Shown: in pieces, positions 8,781 to 17,394 of the stretch
Numbering within the stretch: position 1 is the stretch's first letter
Layout: every line of letters starts with the position of its first letter
Assembly: GCF_003182075.1 (NCBI RefSeq)
Contig: NZ_QGTH01000004.1
Coordinates: 46,128-110,127, forward strand
Length of the DNA: 64,000 nt
Direction: 5' to 3'
DNA from: Finegoldia magna
Lineage (GTDB): Bacteria; Bacillota; Clostridia; Tissierellales; Peptoniphilaceae
Notes under the pieces: model-generated
Database searches by the model: none
Told to the model about the DNA's origin: nothing
The model's input: the letters and a program-made list of their open reading frames with translations, nothing else
Translations under genes and position numbers: made by a program

Positions 8781-9419
8781 ATGTATATGAACAAATTACA
8801 AGTTGTAATTCAAGGTTCAACTTACAATATTGTTACTGAAAAATCTAAAGAAGAAACAGATAAGATAGTTGAGAAAATTAACAAGGATATTGCAGATTGC
8901 AAAAACAGAAATTCAAAATTAACGACTTTGAATGCAACTATCTTAGCTCTTATGAATTTGGCAGAAACTCACGATAATTTAACAACTGAATTAAATGAAT
9001 ACAAAAAAGAGAATGATCCAATTATCAAGGATTATTCTAACTTAAAATCTGATTGCGAAAAATTATATCAAAATTTGGTTATTAAAGAAACAAACTTAAA
9101 ACAAATGACTAAACAATACAATGAAATTAAAGAAAATTCTGAAAAGGAAAAAGAAGATATAAAGAAAAAAGCTGAAAAATACGCTAACGAAATCAAAGCG
9201 CAATATGAACAAAAAGCATCAGATTTAAATACAAAACTCAAAAAAGAGAATAAAACTACGGAAGATTTGAAAAAACAAATTGAATTTTACGAAACAGAAA
9301 ATGATGATATATCTCAAAAATACAAAGATTTAAAAGATGAATATAATAAATTAGCTTTTGAAAAAAATAAGCTAGAAAATATTTTAATGGATTATCAAAG
9401 GGATGAAATCATTGATTAG
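8781..9419 (+). CDS. zapA: ZapA-like cell division protein with a long coiled-coil tail
   Basis: The first 80 or so residues match ZapA (LQVVIQGSTYNIVTEKSKEE, then the helical ATILALMNLAETH region), an FtsZ-ring-associated protein. The remaining 130 residues are a charged Lys/Glu-rich coiled coil, giving 212 residues against roughly 85-110 for typical ZapA. ATG 8781 and ATG 8787 are both possible starts. It follows pheT by 2 bases and is overlapped by the U32 gene. The pheT-zapA-mutS2 neighbourhood is also seen in Bacillus, which supports the assignment. Confidence 0.85.
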   Translation: MYMNKLQVVIQGSTYNIVTEKSKEETDKIVEKINKDIADCKNRNSKLTTLNATILALMNLAETHDNLTTELNEYKKENDPIIKDYSNLKSDCEKLYQNLVIKETNLKQMTKQYNEIKENSEKEKEDIKKKAEKYANEIKAQYEQKASDLNTKLKKENKTTEDLKKQIEFYETENDDISQKYKDLKDEYNKLAFEKNKLENILMDYQRDEIID

Positions 9420-11544
9420 TGAAATATTAGCTCCTTGCGGAAATTGGGACATGGTAAAAGCAAGTGTCCGTGCGGGAACTGATGCCATTTATCTTGGAAC
9501 AAAAGAATTTTCCGCAAGGGCTTATGCTGAGAATTTTACTGTAGAAGATGTTAAGGAAGTTGTAAAATACTGTCATTTAAGAAACGTAAAAGTTTATGTA
9601 ACATTAAACACTCTTATAAAGCAATCAGAAATTCACAAGGCAATTGATTATGTAAACAGATTATATAATATCGATATTGATGCACTAATTGTTCAAGATA
9701 TTGGTCTGGCATATCTTGTAAACAAATTATTTCCTGATTTGGATTTACATGCATCTACTCAGATGAACATTAATAATTTGAATGGGGCATTAATTGCCAA
9801 AGAACTTGGTTTCAAAAGAATTGTATTGGCTAGGGAAACTGATTTAGAAGAATTAAAAAATATTAGGAAAAACTGTGACATTGAAATAGAAGTTTTCATT
9901 CATGGATCATTATGTGTGTGCCAATCAGGGCAATGCTTGATGAGTTCATTAAATGGTGATAGAAGTGCAAATAGAGGAAGATGTGCTCAACCTTGTAGGA
10001 AGGATTACAAGATTATTTTAGCCAACGAAACTATTAATTCAAAGCTGTCTTACCTCAGTCCAAAAGATTTGTGTACTATTGATAATGTTGACGAAATCGC
10101 AAAATATTGTGATAGTTTGAAAATCGAAGGAAGAATGAAATCCAAGGAATACGTGTACTCTATTGTAAAATCTTACAGAGAAAAATTAGACAATGGTAAA
10201 TACGATTATTATTTAGACGAAGTTAAAAATCGTGGATTTACAAAAGGATTAATCAATAATACAAATGGATACAATTACGTTGAACTTGGTAGGAAAAATC
10301 AAATTAAAGGTAACACAGTAGGAAAAGTATTAGGAAAAGGGAAAATAAAATTTACAAAAGATGTATTAAAGAAAGATATTCTAATACTTTCTAATGGGAA
10401 AAATACTTTTCCGTTGACATTAACTGAAAATTATACGAAAAATAGCATAGCTTCATTTAAAAACATAGGTGATGCTCTTGAAAATTCTGATGTAAAAAGA
10501 GTTAGTCACATTAAAATAGTTGATGAGTCAAATGAAGAAAAAAATGTGAAATTTGATTTACAAGTCAAGTTTATTTGTAAAAAATTTCAACCTATTCAAA
10601 TATTTGTAAATGATCTAATATATAACACTAATATAATTTGCGATGACGCAAAAAATAAGCCAATAGATGATGATTTTATACGTAATCAAGTACTAAAAAC
10701 AGGAAACTATCCAGTAAATATTTCTGAGCTGGAAATTATACTAGATGATGGATTATTTTTATCGAAAAGTCAGATAAATCAGATAAGAAGAGATTTCATA
10801 GAATTCTATTTGGAAGAAAAAGCTGATTTTAATCATAGAAAACAAAAAAATGTTGATTTGAAAAAATTAGATAATCTAATAGAAAAAAATAGAATTAATA
10901 ATTCAAGTTATAAAACAGTTTATGTAGATGAAGTGGATGGTTACAGCGATAAAATTTCATCAGAATACATCGTGAGAGTTCCAAGATTTTTAAATCAAGA
11001 AAAAACGGATAAGTTTATAAAAAAATGCAGAGAAAATAATGTATCCAAACTTTTAATCAATAATATTGGAGATATTATTATAGCTAGGGATATTAGAGCT
11101 GATTTTGTTGTTAGTGACTATCAGATGAATGTATTTAATACTTTATCAGCAAGAGTTTTAAATGATTTGGGAGTAGATGTAATGACTTTATCAGTTGAAT
11201 TAAACAAATCTGAAATTAAAGAAATTGTAGAAAATTCAAATTACAATTATGAATTGGTTGTTGAAGAAAACTTAGTTAATATGATTACTATTTATTGTCC
11301 TTTTTCGAGCATAATAAAATGTAATGGGAAAAATTGTGAGTTCTGTAAGTTTAATGATTGTTATATTGAAGGAGATTTTTCTAAATATAAGGTTGTAAGA
11401 ATGGACGATTACTCTTTAATTTATTCTTGTGATAGAATTAAGATAGACGAGAATGATATAGATTTCAACTTATATTCAATTAGAAAAAACAAATATGCAA
11501 CTGGAAAATCTAATGAATTTCATTTTAAAAAAGGAATTTTATAA
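9403..11544 (+). CDS. U32-family protein (RlhA-like), probable rRNA/tRNA hydroxylation factor
   Basis: A 713-residue protein. Its N-terminal 260 residues are the U32 'collagenase-like' TIM barrel, beginning ISEILAPCGNWDMVKASVRAG and carrying the Cys cluster of the family near 170-200 (CVCQSGQC, then GRCAQPCR), thought to hold an iron-sulfur cluster. The rest is a long extension with a second Cys-rich patch near 633-650. Family knowledge: RlhA and TrhP of this family support hydroxylation of cytidine in 23S rRNA or uridine in tRNA; the older protease label is doubtful. Which RNA is modified cannot be read here. It overlaps zapA by 17 bases and abuts mutS2. Confidence 0.85.
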   Translation: MKSLISEILAPCGNWDMVKASVRAGTDAIYLGTKEFSARAYAENFTVEDVKEVVKYCHLRNVKVYVTLNTLIKQSEIHKAIDYVNRLYNIDIDALIVQDIGLAYLVNKLFPDLDLHASTQMNINNLNGALIAKELGFKRIVLARETDLEELKNIRKNCDIEIEVFIHGSLCVCQSGQCLMSSLNGDRSANRGRCAQPCRKDYKIILANETINSKLSYLSPKDLCTIDNVDEIAKYCDSLKIEGRMKSKEYVYSIVKSYREKLDNGKYDYYLDEVKNRGFTKGLINNTNGYNYVELGRKNQIKGNTVGKVLGKGKIKFTKDVLKKDILILSNGKNTFPLTLTENYTKNSIASFKNIGDALENSDVKRVSHIKIVDESNEEKNVKFDLQVKFICKKFQPIQIFVNDLIYNTNIICDDAKNKPIDDDFIRNQVLKTGNYPVNISELEIILDDGLFLSKSQINQIRRDFIEFYLEEKADFNHRKQKNVDLKKLDNLIEKNRINNSSYKTVYVDEVDGYSDKISSEYIVRVPRFLNQEKTDKFIKKCRENNVSKLLINNIGDIIIARDIRADFVVSDYQMNVFNTLSARVLNDLGVDVMTLSVELNKSEIKEIVENSNYNYELVVEENLVNMITIYCPFSSIIKCNGKNCEFCKFNDCYIEGDFSKYKVVRMDDYSLIYSCDRIKIDENDIDFNLYSIRKNKYATGKSNEFHFKKGIL

Positions 11545-13896
11545 ATGGATAAAAAGACATTAAACACACTTGAATACAACGAAATAAAAAATAAAATTGA
11601 AAAACTTTGCAAATCTAAATTGGGGAAAAGTATAGCCAATAAATTGGAACCTATGATAAATGAGGATGAAATCAGACAAAGCTTGGATGAAACTTATGAA
11701 GCTATGAGTATGATTTACAAATTTTCTAATCCTCCTATATATGAGATTATAAATGTTAAAGCAAGTATAATGCATGTATCAAAAGGTGGATACATAGTTC
11801 CAGAAGTTTTGTTGAAAATCGGTCAAATATTGAGTAGCGTTCACGATATAAAAAGATATGCTGGAGAATCTGACGAAAATCACGAAAATTACCCTATGAT
11901 TATGGCAATGATGGATTCTTTGGTGGAAGAACCTGATTTAGTTGCAACTATTAATAATGCAATAATTTCAGAAGATGAGATTAGCGATAATGCTAGTAGG
12001 AATCTCGCTAGAATTAGACAAACTAAAAGGCAGAAGACAGAAAATATTAGAGATAAAATAAATAGTATTTTATCTTCTAATGATCAAGCATTACAAGAAA
12101 ACATCGTAACTATGAGAGATGATAGATATGTAATTCCTGTAAAAGTTTCACATAAATCATCTTTTAAAGGAATCGTACACGACCATTCATCTTCGGGTCA
12201 AACAGTCTACATCGAACCGATGGAGGTTGTAGAATTAAATAACGAATTGAGAATGCTTGAAGCAGAAGAAAGAGAAGAAATAATAAGAATTTTGAAAGAA
12301 ATTTCTGATAGAGTTTATGATGCCAAGGATTCGATTTTTGTGGATCAGGATGTTTTATCAAGATTAGATTTCATATTCGCTAAAGCAAAATATGCTATAG
12401 AAATTGATGCGACAAATCCCAAACTAAACACTAATGGATATTTTAATTTCAAAAATGCAAGACATCCTTTATTGGACAAGAAAAAAGTTGTGCCTATAAG
12501 TATTTATCTTGGTGATGATTACAATACATTGGTTATAACTGGACCTAATACTGGTGGTAAAACTGTAACACTTAAAACAGTAGGTCTGATAACTTTAATG
12601 GCACAATCTGGAATTTTAATTCCTGTAGATGAAAATTCGGAAGTAGCAATTTTCGACAATATCTTCACAGATATTGGTGATGAACAAAGTATAGAACAAT
12701 CTTTGTCTACTTTTTCAGCTCATATGAAAAATATTGTACACATTGTAAATAATATTACATTTAATTCTCTTGTGTTATTCGACGAACTTGGTGCAGGAAC
12801 CGATCCAACAGAAGGAGCAGCACTAGCAATTGCAATTTTGAGAATTTTCTTAGACAAATCTATAAGAACAATTGCTACAACTCACTATTCTCAACTTAAA
12901 ATATTTGCATTGACAGAAAAATACGTAAAAAATGGTTCAGTAGAATTTGATGTAAATACTTTATCACCAACTTATAAATTGAGAATTGGGATTCCTGGTA
13001 AATCAAATGCTTTTGAAATTTCTAGAAGACTTGGTCTTGATGATGATATAATTAATAATGCAAAGGAAATTTTATCTCAAGAAGACAAAGATTTTGAAGA
13101 TGTTTTATCTGACATTGAATCTGGAAAGAAACAAATTGACGAAGAAAAAAAAAGACAATTAGAGCTTAAAGAAGATTTATTGAAGCTTCGCGACAGATAC
13201 GAAAAAGAACTTGAAAAGACAAAATTAGAAAAAGAAAGAATTATTAACGAAGCAAAAGAAAATGCAAACGAAATTTATATGCAAGCTAAGGAAGAATCAC
13301 GTGAGCTTATCAATAAATTAAAATTCTTAGAGAAAGAATCTGATGCTAGAACAGTAGCTAATGATGTTGAAAGTAAATTTAACAAAAGAATTAAAAAGAG
13401 TTCCAATAAGAAACTTTTGAATGAAACGTCTAAAAAACAAAATCTACAATTAGGAGATGAAGTCGAAATCTTAGGAATTGACCAACAAGGTACTATTGTT
13501 ACAGAACCTGATAAAAAAGGTGATTTATTGGTTCAAGTGGGTATCTTAAAGATAAATGCCAATGTTAAGAACTTGAAGAAAATTAAAGAACAAGAAGTGA
13601 TTCAATCATCAAAGAGCATTAAAAGTATTATAAAAAATAAAGCTAATTCTGATATAAAAAGCGAAATAGATTTGCGTGGAAAGAATATTGAAGAAGCAAT
13701 ATACGAACTTGACAAATACATTGATGACTGTGTAATTGTTGGTTTGAAAAAAGTGAATATAATTCACGGCAAAGGAACTGGTATGCTCAGAAAAGGTATC
13801 AGAGAATACCTAAGAAGTGATAAAAGAATCAAAAAGATTGAAGATGCAGGTTACAATGAAGGCGGTCTTGGAGCTACTTTCATTTATTTAAAATAA
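11545..13896 (+). CDS. mutS2: MutS2, ribosome-rescue / anti-recombination ATPase
   Basis: A 783-residue MutS2. The clamp and lever domains are followed by the ATPase with Walker A GPNTGGKT near 332 and Walker B LVLFDELGAGTDP near 411, then a coiled coil (about 515-610), a KOW-like segment and a C-terminal Smr domain (IDLRGKNIEEA, IIHGKGTGMLRKG) from about 705. There is no MutS mismatch-binding domain, as expected. Family knowledge: MutS2 acts on branched DNA in some species and splits collided ribosomes in Bacillus. It directly abuts the U32 gene and lies 10 bases before argS. Confidence 0.96.
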   Translation: MDKKTLNTLEYNEIKNKIEKLCKSKLGKSIANKLEPMINEDEIRQSLDETYEAMSMIYKFSNPPIYEIINVKASIMHVSKGGYIVPEVLLKIGQILSSVHDIKRYAGESDENHENYPMIMAMMDSLVEEPDLVATINNAIISEDEISDNASRNLARIRQTKRQKTENIRDKINSILSSNDQALQENIVTMRDDRYVIPVKVSHKSSFKGIVHDHSSSGQTVYIEPMEVVELNNELRMLEAEEREEIIRILKEISDRVYDAKDSIFVDQDVLSRLDFIFAKAKYAIEIDATNPKLNTNGYFNFKNARHPLLDKKKVVPISIYLGDDYNTLVITGPNTGGKTVTLKTVGLITLMAQSGILIPVDENSEVAIFDNIFTDIGDEQSIEQSLSTFSAHMKNIVHIVNNITFNSLVLFDELGAGTDPTEGAALAIAILRIFLDKSIRTIATTHYSQLKIFALTEKYVKNGSVEFDVNTLSPTYKLRIGIPGKSNAFEISRRLGLDDDIINNAKEILSQEDKDFEDVLSDIESGKKQIDEEKKRQLELKEDLLKLRDRYEKELEKTKLEKERIINEAKENANEIYMQAKEESRELINKLKFLEKESDARTVANDVESKFNKRIKKSSNKKLLNETSKKQNLQLGDEVEILGIDQQGTIVTEPDKKGDLLVQVGILKINANVKNLKKIKEQEVIQSSKSIKSIIKNKANSDIKSEIDLRGKNIEEAIYELDKYIDDCVIVGLKKVNIIHGKGTGMLRKGIREYLRSDKRIKKIEDAGYNEGGLGATFIYLK

Positions 13897-13906
13897 GGGG
13901 ATTAAA

Positions 13907-15601
13907 ATGATAAATTTTAAAGAAGAAGTAAAACAAATTATACTAGGATTTGACACTGGTCTAACTGAAGAAGAAATATCAGATTTAATCGAAATTCCAC
14001 CAAACAGTGATATGGGAGATTATGCGTTTCCAGTGTTTAAATTAGCAAAAACTTTTAGAAAAGCACCTAATTTAATCGCAGAAGAATTAGCTAAAAAAGA
14101 ATTCAGCAATGAAAATATCAAAAAAATTGCAAATGTAGGTCCTTACGTAAACTTTTTTGTAGATAATTCAAAATTAGTAGAAAGTGTTCTAACAGAAGCT
14201 GTTAAAGATGATTTTGGAAGTAGTCATATTGGCGTTGGGAAAAATGTTGTGTTCGACTTTTCTTCTACAAATATTGCAAAGCCATTTCATATTGGACATT
14301 TACGCTCCACTGTAATAGGAAATGCCATAAGAAACATAATGAAATATCAAGGGTTTAATACAACAGGTGTTAATTACATCGGTGATTATGGAACTCAATT
14401 TGGTATGATGATATCAGCTTATTTAAAATGGGGAGACGAAGATAAAATAAATGCTGATCCAATAAAAGAACTTTTAAATCTTTACGTAAAATACAATAAA
14501 ATTGCAAAAGAAGATGAAACTTACATGGATGAGGCACGCGATTGGTTCGATAAATTAGAAAAAAAAGATCCTACAGCTGTAAAATTATGGTCATGGTTTA
14601 GAGAAATTTCTCTAAAAGAATTTCAAAGAGTTTATGATTTACTAGGAGTTGAGTTTGACAATTTTAATGGTGAATCATTCCACTCACAATTTATTGGAGA
14701 TGCATTAGAAGCAATTGATAAGAAAAATTTGCTAGAAGAATCCGATGGTGCAATGATAATCAATTTGGATGATGAAAACTTGCCACCTGTTTTAATAAAA
14801 AAATCAAATGGGTCTTCAACATACTTAACAAGAGATATTGCTACTGCAATGTATCGTAAAAAAACTTACGATTTTTATAAAAATGTATACGTTGTTGCTA
14901 GTCAACAAAAACTTCATTTTGAACAATTAAGAACCGTTTTGAAAAAAATGGGATTTGATTGGTGGAATGATTGCGAACATGTTTCTTTTGGTATGGTTAG
15001 CATGAAAGATGGATCTATGAAAACAAGAGAAGGTAAAGTTATTTTCCTAGAAGATGTTTTAAATAGAGCTATTGATAAAACAAAATCAATCATAGAAGAA
15101 AGAAATCCTAATCTTGACAATAAAGAAGAAGTGGCAAAACAAGTTGGTGTTGGAGCTGTAATATTCCAAGATTTATTCAATAATAGAATAAAAGATTATA
15201 CGTTTGATTGGGATCAAGTTTTGAATTTTGATGGAGAAACTGGACCATATACACAATATACATTTGCAAGAAGCTGTTCTATATTAGACAAGGGAGAATT
15301 TGAATTAAAAGACAATAGCAAATTTGATTTATTAGTTGACGATACAGAAATCGACATTGTAAAACACTTATCAAAATTTGAAGAAGTTTTATTAAATGCT
15401 ACTGAAAAATACGAACCTTCTTTCTTAACACGTTATACAGTAGAATTAGCAAAACTATTCAATAAATTTTATGCAAATTGTCCAATCAACACTGTAGAAG
15501 ATGAACTAAAATATCAAAGATTGTATTTAACTTATTCTGTTAACAAATGCTTGAAATTATCTTTGAGCTTGTTAGGCATTGAAGCACCAGTTAGAATGTA
15601 G
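13907..15601 (+). CDS. argS: Arginyl-tRNA synthetase
   Basis: Class I synthetase of 564 residues. An N-terminal Arg-specific tRNA-binding domain (about 1-90) precedes the HIGH-type motif in AKPFHIGHLRSTVIGNAI near 125. The KMSKS-like loop is MKTREGKV near 367, a normal variant for ArgRS. The C-terminal all-helical anticodon-binding domain follows (DALR-type, from about 445). RBS GGGG precedes ATG 13907. Though it charges arginine, it sits in the transcript governed by the Phe T-box. Confidence 0.97.
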   Translation: MINFKEEVKQIILGFDTGLTEEEISDLIEIPPNSDMGDYAFPVFKLAKTFRKAPNLIAEELAKKEFSNENIKKIANVGPYVNFFVDNSKLVESVLTEAVKDDFGSSHIGVGKNVVFDFSSTNIAKPFHIGHLRSTVIGNAIRNIMKYQGFNTTGVNYIGDYGTQFGMMISAYLKWGDEDKINADPIKELLNLYVKYNKIAKEDETYMDEARDWFDKLEKKDPTAVKLWSWFREISLKEFQRVYDLLGVEFDNFNGESFHSQFIGDALEAIDKKNLLEESDGAMIINLDDENLPPVLIKKSNGSSTYLTRDIATAMYRKKTYDFYKNVYVVASQQKLHFEQLRTVLKKMGFDWWNDCEHVSFGMVSMKDGSMKTREGKVIFLEDVLNRAIDKTKSIIEERNPNLDNKEEVAKQVGVGAVIFQDLFNNRIKDYTFDWDQVLNFDGETGPYTQYTFARSCSILDKGEFELKDNSKFDLLVDDTEIDIVKHLSKFEEVLLNATEKYEPSFLTRYTVELAKLFNKFYANCPINTVEDELKYQRLYLTYSVNKCLKLSLSLLGIEAPVRM

Positions 15602-15609
15602 GGAGAATA

Positions 15610-16266
15610 ATGGACTCATTTATAGAAATAATCAAAAATTCTTTTACAAGAACCGCACATACAATTAAATATTTTCCGTTGATTTTTGCATCAATGATTG
15701 TAATGAAATTATCGTTAAATATGTCTAATAATATTTTGTTTAGATTATCTGTATCTAAAGAAATATCTAACGTTATAATAGCGGTTTTGGTTACATTTCT
15801 GTTGAGTATCCTTTTAAATATGCTTAGTATTTCGGTTCATACAAGAGATAACTATCAAATAGAACCGATTACTATTCCCAAATTAATGTTAAAGGTCGCT
15901 TTTAATGGAGGAATTTTATTATTGTTGTATTTTTTCTTAAAAAAATACGAAGGAGCAGTAATTGTTCATTTATTAATATTTAATCCGTTAGTGGAGACAC
16001 TTTACATGATTGACGAAGAATTTTATAAATCGATTTGCACATCATTAAAATTTAATTTTAAAAATTTTTTAACATGGAATATACCTAATGTTGCGATTTT
16101 TGCAATTTTGTATAATTTGATTATGAAGAATTACACATTTGAAGACTTTATAATGTCAAATGAAGTTGTGTCGATTTTGAAATTTGGATTACTTTTGATG
16201 TTCATTTCGTTGTTCATGTTGTATAGGGCTAATTTGTACAGGATTTTAGAAACGGGGGAGAAATAA
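15610..16266 (+). CDS. Hypothetical integral membrane protein
   Basis: I do not recognise this 218-residue protein. It shows about five or six hydrophobic segments (near 20-38, 50-72, 92-110, 112-128, 155-172 and 185-208), few charged loops and no signal peptide. It lies 8 bases after argS and its TAA is directly followed by the ATG of the TPR protein, so the two are almost certainly translated together. A role in scaffolding or membrane assembly with the TPR partner is possible, but nothing in the sequence proves it. Confidence 0.75.
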   Translation: MDSFIEIIKNSFTRTAHTIKYFPLIFASMIVMKLSLNMSNNILFRLSVSKEISNVIIAVLVTFLLSILLNMLSISVHTRDNYQIEPITIPKLMLKVAFNGGILLLLYFFLKKYEGAVIVHLLIFNPLVETLYMIDEEFYKSICTSLKFNFKNFLTWNIPNVAIFAILYNLIMKNYTFEDFIMSNEVVSILKFGLLLMFISLFMLYRANLYRILETGEK

Positions 16267-17382
16267 ATGATTAATAAGATTGACGAATATTTCAGTAAAT
16301 TTATGAATCAATTGGTTTATGTGAATTTATTAGAATCAAATGATTACATTGATAAAGATATTCCACTACCTGTTTTAGAAAAAGATTTGTTAGATGGAGT
16401 CAGGAACAATGATTTCGTCAAAAATTTTGATTTGGAATTAATAATTAAAGGAATGATTTATAACATAGCTTACGATAGAACATTCAAATACTGTGTAAAC
16501 TACACAGATATTATGTACAATATTTTCCCTGATATTGAAAAATCAATAATATCTATGGGAGTTGAAAAAATTTCAGATCCAAAAGAAGCAGTTATTTATT
16601 TTAGAACAAATGATATATTAAAATCGGACATTGCGGATAATGCTTATTACTATGCGTATTGTTTGAGATTAATGGCGCTTGAAGATGAGTTTAATTCTAG
16701 TATTTTTATTGAAGAAGCTTTCAGAGTTTTAAATGAAAATGTTGCAAATTTTCCTGATTTCTTCTTAAGTTATGTAGAACTTGCAAATTTAGAATTACTA
16801 AATCATAATTATATAAAAGCTTATGATTACTTAAAAAATACACACAAGATGGCAACTTCTCCTAACGATTACGATGAAAAAAGAGTATTAATTGTGATAA
16901 ATGAAGTTGAACGTTTAATGGAAGATATAAAGCCTCTCAGAGATTTGGATTTTGCGACTACTTTAATCAATTCAAAACCACAAAAGGCACTTGAAATTTT
17001 CAGAGAACTTGAAAAAACTTCCAGAATTGTTTATTTAATGGGTAAATGTTACTTGAATTTGAATGATTTGGATAAAGCTATAGAATATTTTGAAAAAGCT
17101 GAAAGTATGGGATTTGATCACGTTGATTTGTATAATGATATGTCTGTGGCTTATTTCAACGATTATGATTTTGAAAAATCAATTCAGGTTTTAAATCGTG
17201 GGCTTAAAATTCATAAAGACAACGAGATTTTATTGTACAATAAAGGCGTTATTGAACTAAACTCAAATAGAGTTGCAAAAGCAAAAGACACATTGTCAAC
17301 TTTGGTTTCTTATGATGATGTACACGAAGATATTTTTAATATGGCAATGCAATTATTGCAAAAAATAGAAGAAGACAATTAA
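16267..17382 (+). CDS. Tetratricopeptide-repeat protein of unknown function
   Basis: A 371-residue soluble protein. At least three TPR units are visible in the C-terminal part (about 250-350: YLMGKCYLNLNDLDKAIEYF, YNDMSVAYFNDYDFEKSIQV, LLYNKGVIELN). The N-terminal half is helical with no motif I can name. GGGGGAG before ATG 16267 is a good ribosome binding site, in the end of the membrane protein gene. Its last codons form one arm of a perfect palindrome and its stop codon overlaps that of the opposing regulator gene. Confidence 0.8.
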   Translation: MINKIDEYFSKFMNQLVYVNLLESNDYIDKDIPLPVLEKDLLDGVRNNDFVKNFDLELIIKGMIYNIAYDRTFKYCVNYTDIMYNIFPDIEKSIISMGVEKISDPKEAVIYFRTNDILKSDIADNAYYYAYCLRLMALEDEFNSSIFIEEAFRVLNENVANFPDFFLSYVELANLELLNHNYIKAYDYLKNTHKMATSPNDYDEKRVLIVINEVERLMEDIKPLRDLDFATTLINSKPQKALEIFRELEKTSRIVYLMGKCYLNLNDLDKAIEYFEKAESMGFDHVDLYNDMSVAYFNDYDFEKSIQVLNRGLKIHKDNEILLYNKGVIELNSNRVAKAKDTLSTLVSYDDVHEDIFNMAMQLLQKIEEDN

Positions 17383-17394
17383 ATGTCTTCTTCT
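17367..17394. terminator. Perfect palindrome: bidirectional terminator holding two stop codons
   Basis: AGAAGAAGACA (17367-17377) and TGTCTTCTTCT (17384-17394) form a perfect 11-base-pair stem with loop ATTAAA. The loop holds the TAA of the plus-strand TPR gene (17380-17382) and the TAA of the minus-strand regulator (17381-17379). On the minus strand the hairpin is followed by TATTTTTT, a good terminator; on the plus strand the T run is weaker. Confidence 0.75.
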
